From positions 1 through 40,568 of the forward strand of contig CALMVL010000041.1 in assembly GCA_937873265.1 (NCBI GenBank): 40,568 nt of DNA, given 5' to 3'. Within the stretch, counting starts at the first letter, position 1. Every line of letters starts with the position of its first letter. Shown here piece after piece: positions 9,119 through 17,019 of this stretch. The DNA is from an uncultured Granulicella sp. Lineage in GTDB: Bacteria > Acidobacteriota > Terriglobia > Terriglobales > Acidobacteriaceae. The notes below the pieces were generated by a model. It searched no databases and had not been told where the DNA came from. It saw only the letters and a program-made list of their open reading frames with translations. A program made the position numbers and the translations under genes.

Positions 9119-9235
9119 CCGGTCGTCTAACCTCGCTTCGCCAGGGGCTGCTCCCTGGAAAGGTGTTTCATGGCTGCAGTGGAACGGGCGGGCCGCATTC
9201 CGCTCGGGACTCGCAAGCCGATCAAAGGAAAAGAA

Positions 9236-9775
9236 ATGTCTCGTATTGGTAGAAAGCCGATTCCCATGCCGGCGGGTGTCAAATACACCGTGGACGGGAA
9301 CACGGTGCTGGTCGAAGGTCCACGGGGCAAGGTGTCCGCGCTGCTGCCGACCGGTATCTCGCTGGTCAAGACGGACGGGGCTCTGATCGCGGAGCGGCAG
9401 AACGACTCGCAGGCTGCGATTCATGGGCTGGCGCGAGCTCTTGTCTTCAATGCGGTCGAGGGCGTCACGAACGGCTGGAAAAAGGAGCTGGATGTTGTCG
9501 GCATCGGCTACCGCGTCGAGATGAAGGGAAAGGGCATGGTGGTGTTTACGCTGGGCTACTCCCATCCGATCGAGTTTCCCCTGCCGTCCGGCATCGAGGT
9601 CGCCATCGATCCCAAGCAGACCCATCTCACCGTGTCCGGGATCGATCGCCAAAAGGTCGGACAGGTAGCGGCCGACATGCGGTCGCTTCGCAAGCCGGAC
9701 CCCTACAAGAACAAGGGTGTTCGGTACTCGGACGAGCGCCTGAAGAAGAAGGTCGGAAAAACCGGCGCGAAGTAA
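9236..9775 (+). CDS. rplF: 50S ribosomal protein L6
   Basis: L6 contacts the sarcin-ricin loop region. The family start is the ATG at 9236 ([17 protein letters not shown]), with AAAGGAAAAGA upstream; the track's 9170 start adds 22 unrelated residues. The two repeated domains are visible: [11 protein letters not shown] and [33 protein letters not shown], then [15 protein letters not shown] and [31 protein letters not shown]. It has 179 residues, as expected. Confidence 0.98.
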   Translation: MSRIGRKPIPMPAGVKYTVDGNTVLVEGPRGKVSALLPTGISLVKTDGALIAERQNDSQAAIHGLARALVFNAVEGVTNGWKKELDVVGIGYRVEMKGKGMVVFTLGYSHPIEFPLPSGIEVAIDPKQTHLTVSGIDRQKVGQVAADMRSLRKPDPYKNKGVRYSDERLKKKVGKTGAK

Positions 9776-9848
9776 TCTCGCGTGTGATGAGCCGGCCAGA
9801 AGCAAGCGGACGCAGCACTCGATGCGCGCGTCCCAGGATAGAGAGAGC

Positions 9849-10214
9849 ATGATTAATCCACGGCAGCGCAATGTTATTCGGCAAAGGGTTCACAACCGCA
9901 TCCGCGAGAAGATGTCCGGCACAGCCGATCGCCCGCGCCTCAACGTTTACCGCTCGTTGAACCACATCTACACGCAGCTGATCGACGACGCCAACGGCGT
10001 CACGATCGCTTCGGCGTCCAGCATGTCGAAAAAGGGCGAGCAGCGCTCGACCGGTGGCAATGTCTCCGCCGCGACAGCAGTGGGCCGGCTGATCGCCGAG
10101 CGCGCCAAGGAAAAGGGCGTGACCCGCGTGGTCTTCGATCGCGGCGGATACTTGTACCACGGTCGGATCAAAGCTCTGGCGGATGCTGCACGCGAAGCCG
10201 GTCTCGAGTTCTAA
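9849..10214 (+). CDS. rplR: 50S ribosomal protein L18
   Basis: L18 binds 5S rRNA together with L5. I place the start at the ATG at 9849 ([22 protein letters not shown]), preceded by GGATAGAGAGAG. Family features are [42 protein letters not shown] and the C-terminal [26 protein letters not shown]. The length of 121 residues is normal. It is followed after 49 bases by rpsE. Confidence 0.98.
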   Translation: MINPRQRNVIRQRVHNRIREKMSGTADRPRLNVYRSLNHIYTQLIDDANGVTIASASSMSKKGEQRSTGGNVSAATAVGRLIAERAKEKGVTRVVFDRGGYLYHGRIKALADAAREAGLEF

Positions 10215-10263
10215 GCATCTCCCCACCCCCGCAACCGGGGAGAAAGTAAGGCAGGTACAGCAT

Positions 10264-10797
10264 ATGGCAGTCGCGAAAAAAAAGGTTGACGCAAATCGCC
10301 TGAACTTGAAGGATCAGGTCGTCTCGATCAATCGGGTGACCAAGGTCGTCAAGGGCGGAAAGAACATGAGCTTCGCCGCGCTGGTCGTGATCGGCGACCC
10401 CGCCGAAGGCGTCGTTGGTTACGGCTCCGGCAAAGCAAAGGAGGTTCCTCAGGCCATTCGCAAGGGCATCGAATCGGCCAAAAAGAACCTGGTCCGGGTC
10501 AACCTCACCCAGACCTCCATTCCCCACCAGGTTCTGGGCCACTATGGCGCAGGACAGGTCATGCTCAAGCCTGCCCCGGAAGGTACAGGCGTGATTGCCG
10601 GCGGTACGGTTCGCGCGGTCATGACCTCGGTCGGCATCCAGAACGTGCTTACCAAGTCGCTCGGCTCCGCCAACCCCCACAATGTCATCAAGGCGACCTT
10701 CGACGCGCTCACGCAGCTTCGCGACGTCGCCGAGGTTGCCGGGCTTCGCGGCAAGAGTGAAGACGAGCTGCAGCACAAGTCGCGAGGAGTCGAATAA
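10264..10797 (+). CDS. rpsE: 30S ribosomal protein S5
   Basis: S5 acts in decoding fidelity and shapes the mRNA entry pore with S3 and S4. The start at 10264 gives [20 protein letters not shown]; the extension to 10183 overlaps rplR and does not look like S5. The N-terminal dsRBD-like domain ([27 protein letters not shown]) and the C-terminal domain ([40 protein letters not shown]) are clear. The length is 177 residues. Its stop overlaps the rpmD start by one base (TAATG). Confidence 0.98.
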   Translation: MAVAKKKVDANRLNLKDQVVSINRVTKVVKGGKNMSFAALVVIGDPAEGVVGYGSGKAKEVPQAIRKGIESAKKNLVRVNLTQTSIPHQVLGHYGAGQVMLKPAPEGTGVIAGGTVRAVMTSVGIQNVLTKSLGSANPHNVIKATFDALTQLRDVAEVAGLRGKSEDELQHKSRGVE

Positions 10798-10988
10798 TGG
10801 ACGGTTCGAACACATCCAAGATCCGGTTGCAGTACTTTCGTTCGATGATCTGCACCCCAGAAAAGCACAAGCTGGTCATCAAGGGGCTCGGCTTCACGCG
10901 GCTGAACCAGATCGTCGAGCGGGAGGACACGGACTCCATTCGCGGGATGGTCAAGAAGGTTCCGCATCTGGTTCGTGTTGTAGAGTAG
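10797..10988 (+). CDS. rpmD: 50S ribosomal protein L30
   Basis: L30 is a small 50S protein. The 63-residue product shows IRLQYFRSMICTPEKHKLVIKGLGF and the closing RGMVKKVPHLVRVVE, which match the short bacterial L30. The ATG shares its A with the last base of the rpsE stop (TAATG), and GAGGAG lies 8 bases upstream inside rpsE. Tight coupling to rpsE is therefore likely. L30 is absent from some bacterial groups, so its presence is informative. Confidence 0.96.
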   Translation: MDGSNTSKIRLQYFRSMICTPEKHKLVIKGLGFTRLNQIVEREDTDSIRGMVKKVPHLVRVVE

Positions 10989-11063
10989 CCTTCCGCTCCG
11001 TTGCACGGAGCTCACACATGCGAGTCGTCGTCCCCGGTGGCGGCGGCGTTGAGCGAGGAGATC

Positions 11064-11546
11064 ATGGGACTGAACTTATCCAATCTGCGGGCGCCGAAGC
11101 AGGCGAACGAAAAGAAGAAGCGCATCGGGCGCGGTATGGGCTCTGGTATGGGCAAGACCTCCACGCGCGGCCACAAGGGCCAGGGCTCTCGCTCAGGTTC
11201 GTCGCTGATGCGGGGCTTTGAAGGCGGCCAGATGCCGCTGCACCGCCGCCTGCCGAAGCGCGGCTTCACCAACATCTTCCGCGTGGAATACGCGGTTCTA
11301 GGTCTTGACCGGATCGCCGAAGTCCTCGCGGCGCATCCCGGGGTGACCGAGCTCACGCACGAGCAGCTCATTGCTTTTGGTCTGCTGCGCAAGAAGAACG
11401 GTCTGATCAAGGTGCTCGCCAATGGCGAGCTCGCGTCGGCGGTTACGGTGCACGCCCACAAGTTCTCAAAGGCCGCCCGGGAGGCCATCGAGCGGGCAGG
11501 TGGTCGAGCCGTGGTGATCGGCGAGAACGCTTCGGTCTCCGCCTAA
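11064..11546 (+). CDS. rplO: 50S ribosomal protein L15
   Basis: L15 is a late 50S assembly protein with a long basic N-terminus. The ATG at 11064 (MGLNLSNLRAPKQANEKKKR) follows AGCGAGGAGA; the track start at 11001 is too far upstream. Diagnostic segments are RIGRGMGSGMGKTSTRGHKGQGSRSG, the RGFEGGQMPLHRRLPKRGF motif and the C-terminal VTVHAHKFSKAAREAIERAGG. It has 160 residues. A strong hairpin separates it from secY. Confidence 0.98.
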   Translation: MGLNLSNLRAPKQANEKKKRIGRGMGSGMGKTSTRGHKGQGSRSGSSLMRGFEGGQMPLHRRLPKRGFTNIFRVEYAVLGLDRIAEVLAAHPGVTELTHEQLIAFGLLRKKNGLIKVLANGELASAVTVHAHKFSKAAREAIERAGGRAVVIGENASVSA

Positions 11547-11582
11547 ACGAGATCTCTTTTCCGGGTAAAATGGAACCGGCAT

Positions 11583-11605
11583 GACCCCTCGCCCTTCGAG
11601 GGGTC
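11583..11605 (+). promoter_or_regulatory. Perfect 9-bp stem-loop between rplO and secY
   Basis: GACCCCTCG and CGAGGGGTC pair perfectly around the loop CCCTT, ending 22 bases before the secY start. The 3' flank is TCCGTTCGT, not a T-run, so it is not a standard terminator. It may lower read-through, stabilise the upstream mRNA or mark a processing site between ribosomal genes and secY. Confidence 0.5.
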
Positions 11606-11627
11606 TCCGTTCGTGAGGAGCAAGTCG

Positions 11628-13037
11628 ATGCTCGAGAAGTTCGCCAACATCTTTCGCATTCCCGACCTGCGTAAGCGCGTGCTCTTTACCCTGGGCCTGC
11701 TCGCGGTCTACCGCATCGGCGGCCACATCCCCACACCGGGCATCAACGCGGATATGCTGGCGCAGTTCTTCAACCAGAACTCCGGTTCCGCGCTTGGCTT
11801 GGTCGACCTGTTCTCGGGCGGCAACCTGCGGCGTCTGACGATCTTTGCCCTCGGCATTATGCCGTACATCACGGCTTCGATCATCTTCCAGCTGCTCACG
11901 GTGATCTACGAGCCGCTGGCGAAGCTGCAGAAAGAGGGTGAGATCGGCCGCCGCAAGATCACCCAGTGGACGCGCTACGTGACGGTGCTGCTGGCTCTGG
12001 TCCAGTCCTTCTTTATCTCGCTCACACTCACCAACACCTCGACCGGATCGTCGATGGTCACCATTCCCAAGGGCTTCTTCGTTCCACTTTGCGTCATCAC
12101 GCTCACCGCGGGGACCGCCTTCATCATGTGGCTCGGAGAGCAGATCACCGAGCGCGGCATCGGCAACGGCATGTCGCTGCTGATCTTTACCGGCATCGTC
12201 GTGGGTCTGCCGAGAGGCATCCAGGAGCTGTATGACAAAGCGACCACCAGCGCATGGGGCGCGTTTACGCCGATTGCGATCCTCATTCTGGTGCTCGGCA
12301 TGTTGGCCGTCGTCGCCTTTATCGTCTACGTGGAGCGGTCCGAGCGCCGGATCCCGGTTCAGTACGCCAAGCGCATCGTCGGCCGGCGCATGATGGGCGG
12401 CCAGTCAACGCACCTGCCGCTCAAGGTCAACTCGGGCGGCGTGATGCCGGTCATCTTTGCCAGCTCCATCCTGTCGGCTCCTCTGCTCTTCTCCCGCGCG
12501 TCCGTCTTCGGCTATTCCTTCGAGAACAGCTCGTTTCTTGGGCCGATCTTTCGCGCGCTCGCCCCCGGCGAACCCTGGTACGTGCTTCTTTATATCGTCG
12601 CGATTATCTTTTTCGCTTACTTCTACATCTCCATCGTCTTCCGTCCGGACGATATCGCTGACAACATGCGCAAGTACGGCGGGTTCATCCCGGGCATTCG
12701 CCCCGGCAAGCGGACTGCAGACTTCATCAATGATGTGCTAAGCCGGATCACCCTCGTCGGCGCCGTTTACCTGATCATCATCTCCATCATCCCCATGTTT
12801 CTGATCAGTGGGATCCACTTCAACCATCTCCCGTTCGTCGGTCCGGTCTTTGACCGTCTGCCCAGCTGGATGACCAATGGGCTTGGGGTGAACTTTTACT
12901 TCGGCGGAACATCGCTCCTGATCGTGGTTGGCGTTGCCATGGATACCGTGCAGCAGGTCGAGTCGCAGCTCATCATGCGTCACTACGATGGCTTCACCCC
13001 AAAGTCAGGGCGCATCCGCGGACGTCGAAGCTGGTAG
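11628..13037 (+). CDS. secY: Protein translocase subunit SecY
   Basis: SecY is the channel of the Sec translocon in the inner membrane. I chose the ATG at 11628 (MLEKFANIFRIPDLRKRVLFTLGLL) because GTGAGGAG lies 8 bases upstream. The 469-residue protein has about ten hydrophobic segments. Visible family motifs include YRIGGHIPTPGI, NLRRLTIFALGIMPYITASIIFQLL, GEQITERGIGNGMSLLIF, ERRIPVQYAKR and the C-terminal FRPDDIADNMRKYGGFIPGIRPGK. Residues after TDFI-type text include LIMRHYDGF. Gene order rplO-secY-adk-map-infA is the classic one. Confidence 0.98.
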   Translation: MLEKFANIFRIPDLRKRVLFTLGLLAVYRIGGHIPTPGINADMLAQFFNQNSGSALGLVDLFSGGNLRRLTIFALGIMPYITASIIFQLLTVIYEPLAKLQKEGEIGRRKITQWTRYVTVLLALVQSFFISLTLTNTSTGSSMVTIPKGFFVPLCVITLTAGTAFIMWLGEQITERGIGNGMSLLIFTGIVVGLPRGIQELYDKATTSAWGAFTPIAILILVLGMLAVVAFIVYVERSERRIPVQYAKRIVGRRMMGGQSTHLPLKVNSGGVMPVIFASSILSAPLLFSRASVFGYSFENSSFLGPIFRALAPGEPWYVLLYIVAIIFFAYFYISIVFRPDDIADNMRKYGGFIPGIRPGKRTADFINDVLSRITLVGAVYLIIISIIPMFLISGIHFNHLPFVGPVFDRLPSWMTNGLGVNFYFGGTSLLIVVGVAMDTVQQVESQLIMRHYDGFTPKSGRIRGRRSW

Positions 13038-13083
13038 ATCTCCGCGGCCCGCACACGCGCGCTCGCGCAGGTCTCGCCGATGC

Positions 13084-13866
13084 ATGACAACCATGAGGAC
13101 ACATAGCTCGTTGATCGATCTCGATGAGGACGCGCCCACCTCCGCCCAGGTAGACTTTCTGCCGGGCCCCGTTCTGTTGCTTGGCGCTCCCGGTGTGGGC
13201 AAGGGAACGCAGGCGCAGCTGCTCATGGACGCCTTTGGCATCCCGCAGATCTCGACCGGCGATCTCCTTCGGCACCACGTCCGCGAAGGCACCGACCTCG
13301 GACGAAGTGCGAAGCTGCTCATGGATCAGGGCCAGCTGGTGCCGGACGACCTCGTGAACGGTATGGTCGCCGATCGACTGGCGGCCGCCGATGTCGCGCA
13401 GGGCTACATCCTGGACGGGTTTCCCCGCACGGAAGCGCAGGCCTCCTGGCTCGACGGCGCCCTGCCGGGCCTGCAGCACAGCCTGCCCCTCATCGCCGTT
13501 CGCATTCAGGTCCCGCACGAGGCTCTGCGCCGCCGCATCACCGGCCGGAGGAGCTGCCCCCTCTGCCGCCGGATCTACAACCTCTACACCCACCCGCCGC
13601 AAACCAGCGGGATCTGCGATGTGGACCAGACCCCGTTGACCCATCGCTCCGACGACACGGTCGAGGCGTTCACCGAGCGCATGGCGGAGTACGAGACCAA
13701 AACAGCGCCGGTGATTGAGCACTATCGCCTTCAGGGTCGGTTTCGCGAGATCGATGGAGCAGGCTCATTGCCTGAGGTGGAAGGACGCATCATCACCAGC
13801 CTGCGCGACCTTCGCTCCGCTGGCTCGGCCGATGTTTCGAAGGAGGCGCGTTCGTGGCCATCATGA
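13084..13866 (+). CDS. adk: Adenylate kinase, zinc-lid type
   Basis: Adk interconverts ATP + AMP and 2 ADP in the cytoplasm. The P-loop is LLGAPGVGKGTQ, followed by the AMP-site motif ISTGDLLR and YILDGFPRTEAQA. The lid contains CPLC and, 16 residues later, CDVD, which is the Cys3-Asp zinc site known from Bacillus subtilis Adk. The ORF is open to 12928 inside secY; I place the start at ATG 13084, with ATG 13093 possible. Even so it has an unusual N-terminal extension of about 30 residues before the P-loop strand. Its 3' end overlaps map. Confidence 0.95.
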   Translation: MTTMRTHSSLIDLDEDAPTSAQVDFLPGPVLLLGAPGVGKGTQAQLLMDAFGIPQISTGDLLRHHVREGTDLGRSAKLLMDQGQLVPDDLVNGMVADRLAAADVAQGYILDGFPRTEAQASWLDGALPGLQHSLPLIAVRIQVPHEALRRRITGRRSCPLCRRIYNLYTHPPQTSGICDVDQTPLTHRSDDTVEAFTERMAEYETKTAPVIEHYRLQGRFREIDGAGSLPEVEGRIITSLRDLRSAGSADVSKEARSWPS

Positions 13867-14606
13867 TCAAGACCGCGGCCGAGATCGAGAAGATGCGCGC
13901 TTCCGGACGCGTGCTTCGGCAGGTTCATGAGGCGATCGCACCCTGTGTTCGTCCAGGGGCGACGACCATGGATCTCGAACATGCGGCAAACGCCAAGCTG
14001 TCCCAGACTGCCGGCGCGACCGCCGCCTTCAAGGGCTATCACGGGTATCCCGCCGCGCTCTGCACCTCCATCAACGAGGAGGTCGTACACGGCATCCCGA
14101 GCTCTGCGCGCGTCCTCCAATCGGGCGACATCGTCTCGATCGATTGCGGCGTCATTCTTGACGGCTTTTACTCGGACGCCGCCGTGACCTACGCCGTGGG
14201 CGAGGTATCGCCTGACGTGCAGCATCTACTCGAAACGACGCGTTCCTCGCTCGACGCCGCCATTGCCGCGGCGCAGGTCGGGGGCAGGCTCGGCGACATC
14301 TCGGCCGCCGTACAGACGATCTGCGAGCGGCAAGGCTTTGGCGTGGTGCGCGACTTTGTCGGCCATGGCATTGGCCGGGCCATGCATGAAGATCCTCAGG
14401 TGCCTAACTTCGGAGCCGCCGGGAAAGGTCCGCGTCTCAAGGCCGGCATGGTCCTGGCAATCGAGCCCATGGTCAATCTGGGGTCGCCTGACGTTCGCGT
14501 GCTCAAGGACGGTTGGACTGCGGTGACCGTGGATAAGAGCTACTCCGCTCACTTCGAGCACACGGTCGCCGTGACCCGGGATGGCCCTCGTGTGCTGACG
14601 CTCTAG
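13854..14606 (+). CDS. map: Methionine aminopeptidase, type I
   Basis: Map removes the initiator methionine from nascent proteins using a dinuclear metal site. The start is a GTG at 13854: AAGGAGG lies 7 bases upstream and the product then begins MAIMIKTAAEIEKMRASG, parallel to E. coli MAISIK. An ATG three codons in would give an ATGA overlap and cannot be excluded. Metal ligands are recognisable in IDCGVILDGFYSDAAV, GHGIGRAMHEDPQVPNFG, IEPMVNLG and FEHTVAVT. It has 250 residues and overlaps adk by 13 bases. Confidence 0.97.
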   Translation: MAIMIKTAAEIEKMRASGRVLRQVHEAIAPCVRPGATTMDLEHAANAKLSQTAGATAAFKGYHGYPAALCTSINEEVVHGIPSSARVLQSGDIVSIDCGVILDGFYSDAAVTYAVGEVSPDVQHLLETTRSSLDAAIAAAQVGGRLGDISAAVQTICERQGFGVVRDFVGHGIGRAMHEDPQVPNFGAAGKGPRLKAGMVLAIEPMVNLGSPDVRVLKDGWTAVTVDKSYSAHFEHTVAVTRDGPRVLTL

Positions 14607-14726
14607 CGAAAACGTCGTGACTGCGGTATGCTTGAAGATGGCTCGGAGCCCGATGTGCGCCTCTCTGCGCCCATGAGTGAGCAGTGGCGATGAGTGATTT
14701 CGCGGTGAGAGCCTGAAGGAGACAGT

Positions 14727-14945
14727 TTGTCGAAGGAAGATGCGATTGAAGTGATGGCGACGGTGGTCGAGACGTTGCCGAACGCTATGTTCAAGGTAGA
14801 GCTTGAGAACAAGCATCAGGCCCTCGCTCACGTGTCAGGACGCATGCGGAAGAACTTTATTCGCATTCTGCCTGGAGACCGTGTCGCGATTGAGCTGAGC
14901 CCCTACGATCTCAATCGTGGGCGCATCGTCTACCGCTACAAATAG
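14727..14945 (+). CDS. infA: Translation initiation factor IF-1
   Basis: IF-1 blocks the 30S A site during initiation and cooperates with IF-2 and IF-3. The 72-residue OB-fold protein reads [20 protein letters not shown] and continues [40 protein letters not shown] to the end RGRIVYRYK. The start codon is TTG, preceded by GAAGGAGA; no ATG fits the family start. A weak start codon on an initiation factor gene could serve expression control. The 120-base leader contains a short GGCT-CGG-AGCC hairpin. Confidence 0.97.
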   Translation: MSKEDAIEVMATVVETLPNAMFKVELENKHQALAHVSGRMRKNFIRILPGDRVAIELSPYDLNRGRIVYRYK

Positions 14946-15040
14946 CCTGTTTCGATCTCTTGCAGGTGCGGCATCCGCTGGAGCGCGCGCGGGAGCTATT
15001 TTCTCTGGGCGAGTTTGTGAACACAAGGTAAGGAGTCGTT

Positions 15041-15154
15041 ATGAAGGTTCGTGCATCGGTAAAGAAGATCTGCGACAAGTGCAAGGTGATTCATCGTCGC
15101 GGGGTGGTTCGCGTTATCTGCGAAAACGCAAAGCACAAGCAGCGCCAGGGCTAA
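15041..15154 (+). CDS. rpmJ: 50S ribosomal protein L36, zinc-binding type
   Basis: This gene is too short for the ORF track. The ATG at 15041, with AAGGAG just upstream, opens a 37-residue product beginning [20 protein letters not shown] and ending KHKQRQG. Cys11, Cys14, Cys27 and His32 form the zinc site of the C+ form. Its place between infA and rpsM is the usual one. L36 helps organise 23S rRNA near the factor-binding region. Confidence 0.97.
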   Translation: MKVRASVKKICDKCKVIHRRGVVRVICENAKHKQRQG

Positions 15155-15289
15155 CCTCGCTCTGGTCTCCTGGAGCCGCCGGGCGAGTTAGCCGATGTCA
15201 AGGCTTGCGAAGAACCCGGTGGAGCGATCTCCGCCAACCCTAACCCAGGTTCCTCGGCCACGCCCAGGAACCCCAGCAAAGGACAAAAC

Positions 15290-15670
15290 ATGGCCCGTAT
15301 CTCCGGCGTCGATGTGCCCAACCACAAGCAGGCGCGCATCGGCCTTACCTATATCTTCGGCATCGGGAACTCGCGGGCAGCCCGTATCCTCGGCAAGGCT
15401 GGCGTCGACCCCTTCGCGAAGATCGGCACGCTCGACGAGGACCAGCTCAACAGCATCCGCAATGTGATCGAGCAGGAAGGCGAGATCGAGGGCGACCTTC
15501 GCAAGGACGTCTCTCTCAACATCAAGCGCCTCATCGAGATCCAGTCGTACCGTGGACTTCGCCATCGGCGGTCCCTCCCGGTGCGTGGCCAGAGAACCCA
15601 TACCAACGCTCGTACCCGCAAGGGCCCACGCAAGGGCACCGTCGCCGGTAAGAAGAAAGCGACGAAGTAA
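15290..15670 (+). CDS. rpsM: 30S ribosomal protein S13
   Basis: S13 forms intersubunit bridges and contacts P-site tRNA. The product starts [26 protein letters not shown] and shows GRLRDDV-type [16 protein letters not shown], then [27 protein letters not shown], and a basic Lys-rich tail. Length is 126 residues, normal. AAAGGA lies 6 bases before the ATG. Only three bases separate its stop from rpsK. Confidence 0.98.
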   Translation: MARISGVDVPNHKQARIGLTYIFGIGNSRAARILGKAGVDPFAKIGTLDEDQLNSIRNVIEQEGEIEGDLRKDVSLNIKRLIEIQSYRGLRHRRSLPVRGQRTHTNARTRKGPRKGTVAGKKKATK

Positions 15671-15673
15671 GCC

Positions 15674-16093
15674 ATGGCAAAGACACAAAACAAAGCGGCT
15701 GCCAAGCCGGGCAAGAATAAGAAGTTTAAGAAGCGCGAGCGAAAAAACGTTCCCTACGGACTCGTCTTCATCCAGGCCAGCTTCAACAACACCATCGTCA
15801 CCATCACCGACCAGGTGGGCAACACGCTCTCCTGGAAGAGTTCGGGTTCGCTCGGCTTTCGCGGATCTCGCAAGGGCACCCCGTTTGCCGCGCAGCAGGC
15901 CGCGGTCGGCGCCGCCAACGCGGCTCGGGATCACGGTCTTCGGTCGGTCGACGTGCGCGTCTCTGGCCCCGGCTCAGGCCGGGAGTCCGCCATTCGTGCT
16001 CTCGCTTCGGCCGGCATCGAAGTGCGTTCGATCCGCGACGTAACGCCCATGCCGCACAACGGCTGCCGTCCTCCCAAGCGTCGGCGCGTCTGA
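15674..16093 (+). CDS. rpsK: 30S ribosomal protein S11
   Basis: S11 lies on the 30S platform near the Shine-Dalgarno helix. The core is typical: [59 protein letters not shown] and the end [18 protein letters not shown]. The N-terminus is a Lys-rich extension, common in the family, giving 139 residues. The start is the ATG 3 bases after the rpsM stop, with a poor ribosome-binding site, which suggests coupling to rpsM. Confidence 0.98.
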   Translation: MAKTQNKAAAKPGKNKKFKKRERKNVPYGLVFIQASFNNTIVTITDQVGNTLSWKSSGSLGFRGSRKGTPFAAQQAAVGAANAARDHGLRSVDVRVSGPGSGRESAIRALASAGIEVRSIRDVTPMPHNGCRPPKRRRV

Positions 16094-16187
16094 TCTGTCG
16101 CGCCGCAGGCGTGGTTCGGCTCAGCGGACCCCCTCACGAGCTTCGCTAAGCGGCAACACCCTCACGGATCGGGACGAAGGGCTTCGG

Positions 16188-16218
16188 CCTGTAAACCGGT
16201 CGTCACCTGATGTACAGG
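16188..16218 (+). promoter_or_regulatory. Alternative hairpins over the rpsD ribosome-binding site
   Basis: The rpsD Shine-Dalgarno (AGGAG, 16216-16220) can be covered in two exclusive ways. CCTGTA at 16188-16193 pairs with TACAGG at 16213-16218, and CCTG at 16206-16209 pairs with CAGG at 16215-16218. S4 is a known translational repressor in other bacteria, so an autoregulatory site is conceivable. The stems are short and this is inference from the sequence only. Confidence 0.35.
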
Positions 16219-16229
16219 AGTTTTGAACT

Positions 16230-16862
16230 ATGGCACGTTATACAGGGCCGGTCTGCCGCATGTGCCGGCGCGACGGCATGAAGCTCTTTCTCAAGGGCGC
16301 CAAGTGTTTCACCGAGAAGTGCCCGGTGGAGAAGCGCAACTTCCCCCCTGGCCAGCACGGGCAGTCCAAGAAGCAGAAAAAAGTCGTCGGCTACGGTCTG
16401 CAGCTGCGCGAAAAGCAGAAGGCAAAGCGCATCTACTTCACCCTGGAAACACAGTTCCGGGCCTACTATCAGAAGGCTTCGAACAAGACCGGCGTCACCG
16501 GCGAACTTCTTCTTCAGCAGCTCGAAACACGTCTCGACAACGTCTGCTACCGCCTCGGCTTCGCCACGTCGCGTCGTCAAGCCCGCCAGATCGTTCGCCA
16601 TGGCCACATCCAGGTCAACGGCCGGAAGGTCAACATCCCGTCCTTCCAGTGCAAGGTCGGCGACGAGATCGCGGTGCGCGAGGGGTCCAAGCAGATGGTC
16701 GTGCTTGAAGAGTCCAAAAACTTCGCCTCCGGCCAGCGTTCGGTCGTCTGGCTCGACATCAATCGCGACGCTCTCAGCGGCAAACTCGTCTCGCTCCCCA
16801 AGCGGGAAGATGTCAACCTGCCTGTCAACGAGCAGCTCATCGTCGAGCTCTACAGCAAGTAA
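16230..16862 (+). CDS. rpsD: 30S ribosomal protein S4, zinc-binding type
   Basis: S4 nucleates 30S assembly and in E. coli represses the alpha operon. The N-terminal zinc site is intact: CRMCRRDG, then GAKCFTEKCPVEKR. The sequence continues with FPPGQHGQSKKQKK, a region with YGLQLREKQKAKRIY, and the S4 RNA-binding domain (RLDNVCYRLGFATSRRQARQIVRHGHIQVNGRKVNIPS). Length is 210 residues. CAGGAG lies 9-10 bases before the ATG and can be sequestered by upstream sequence. The gap after rpsK is 136 bases. Confidence 0.98.
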   Translation: MARYTGPVCRMCRRDGMKLFLKGAKCFTEKCPVEKRNFPPGQHGQSKKQKKVVGYGLQLREKQKAKRIYFTLETQFRAYYQKASNKTGVTGELLLQQLETRLDNVCYRLGFATSRRQARQIVRHGHIQVNGRKVNIPSFQCKVGDEIAVREGSKQMVVLEESKNFASGQRSVVWLDINRDALSGKLVSLPKREDVNLPVNEQLIVELYSK

Positions 16863-17019
16863 ACCAATTTCACCCAGAGACGCTCTGCAAGGATCACGGG
16901 CGATGGTTCCGCACGATCGCTCGTATCCCCATCGGAACGGCTTACGTTTCACTTGGTCTAGCAACCGCAGCATCGCCTGGTAGCAAAGTGCATCGCGACC
17001 GGCGGACGAAAGGATTCAT

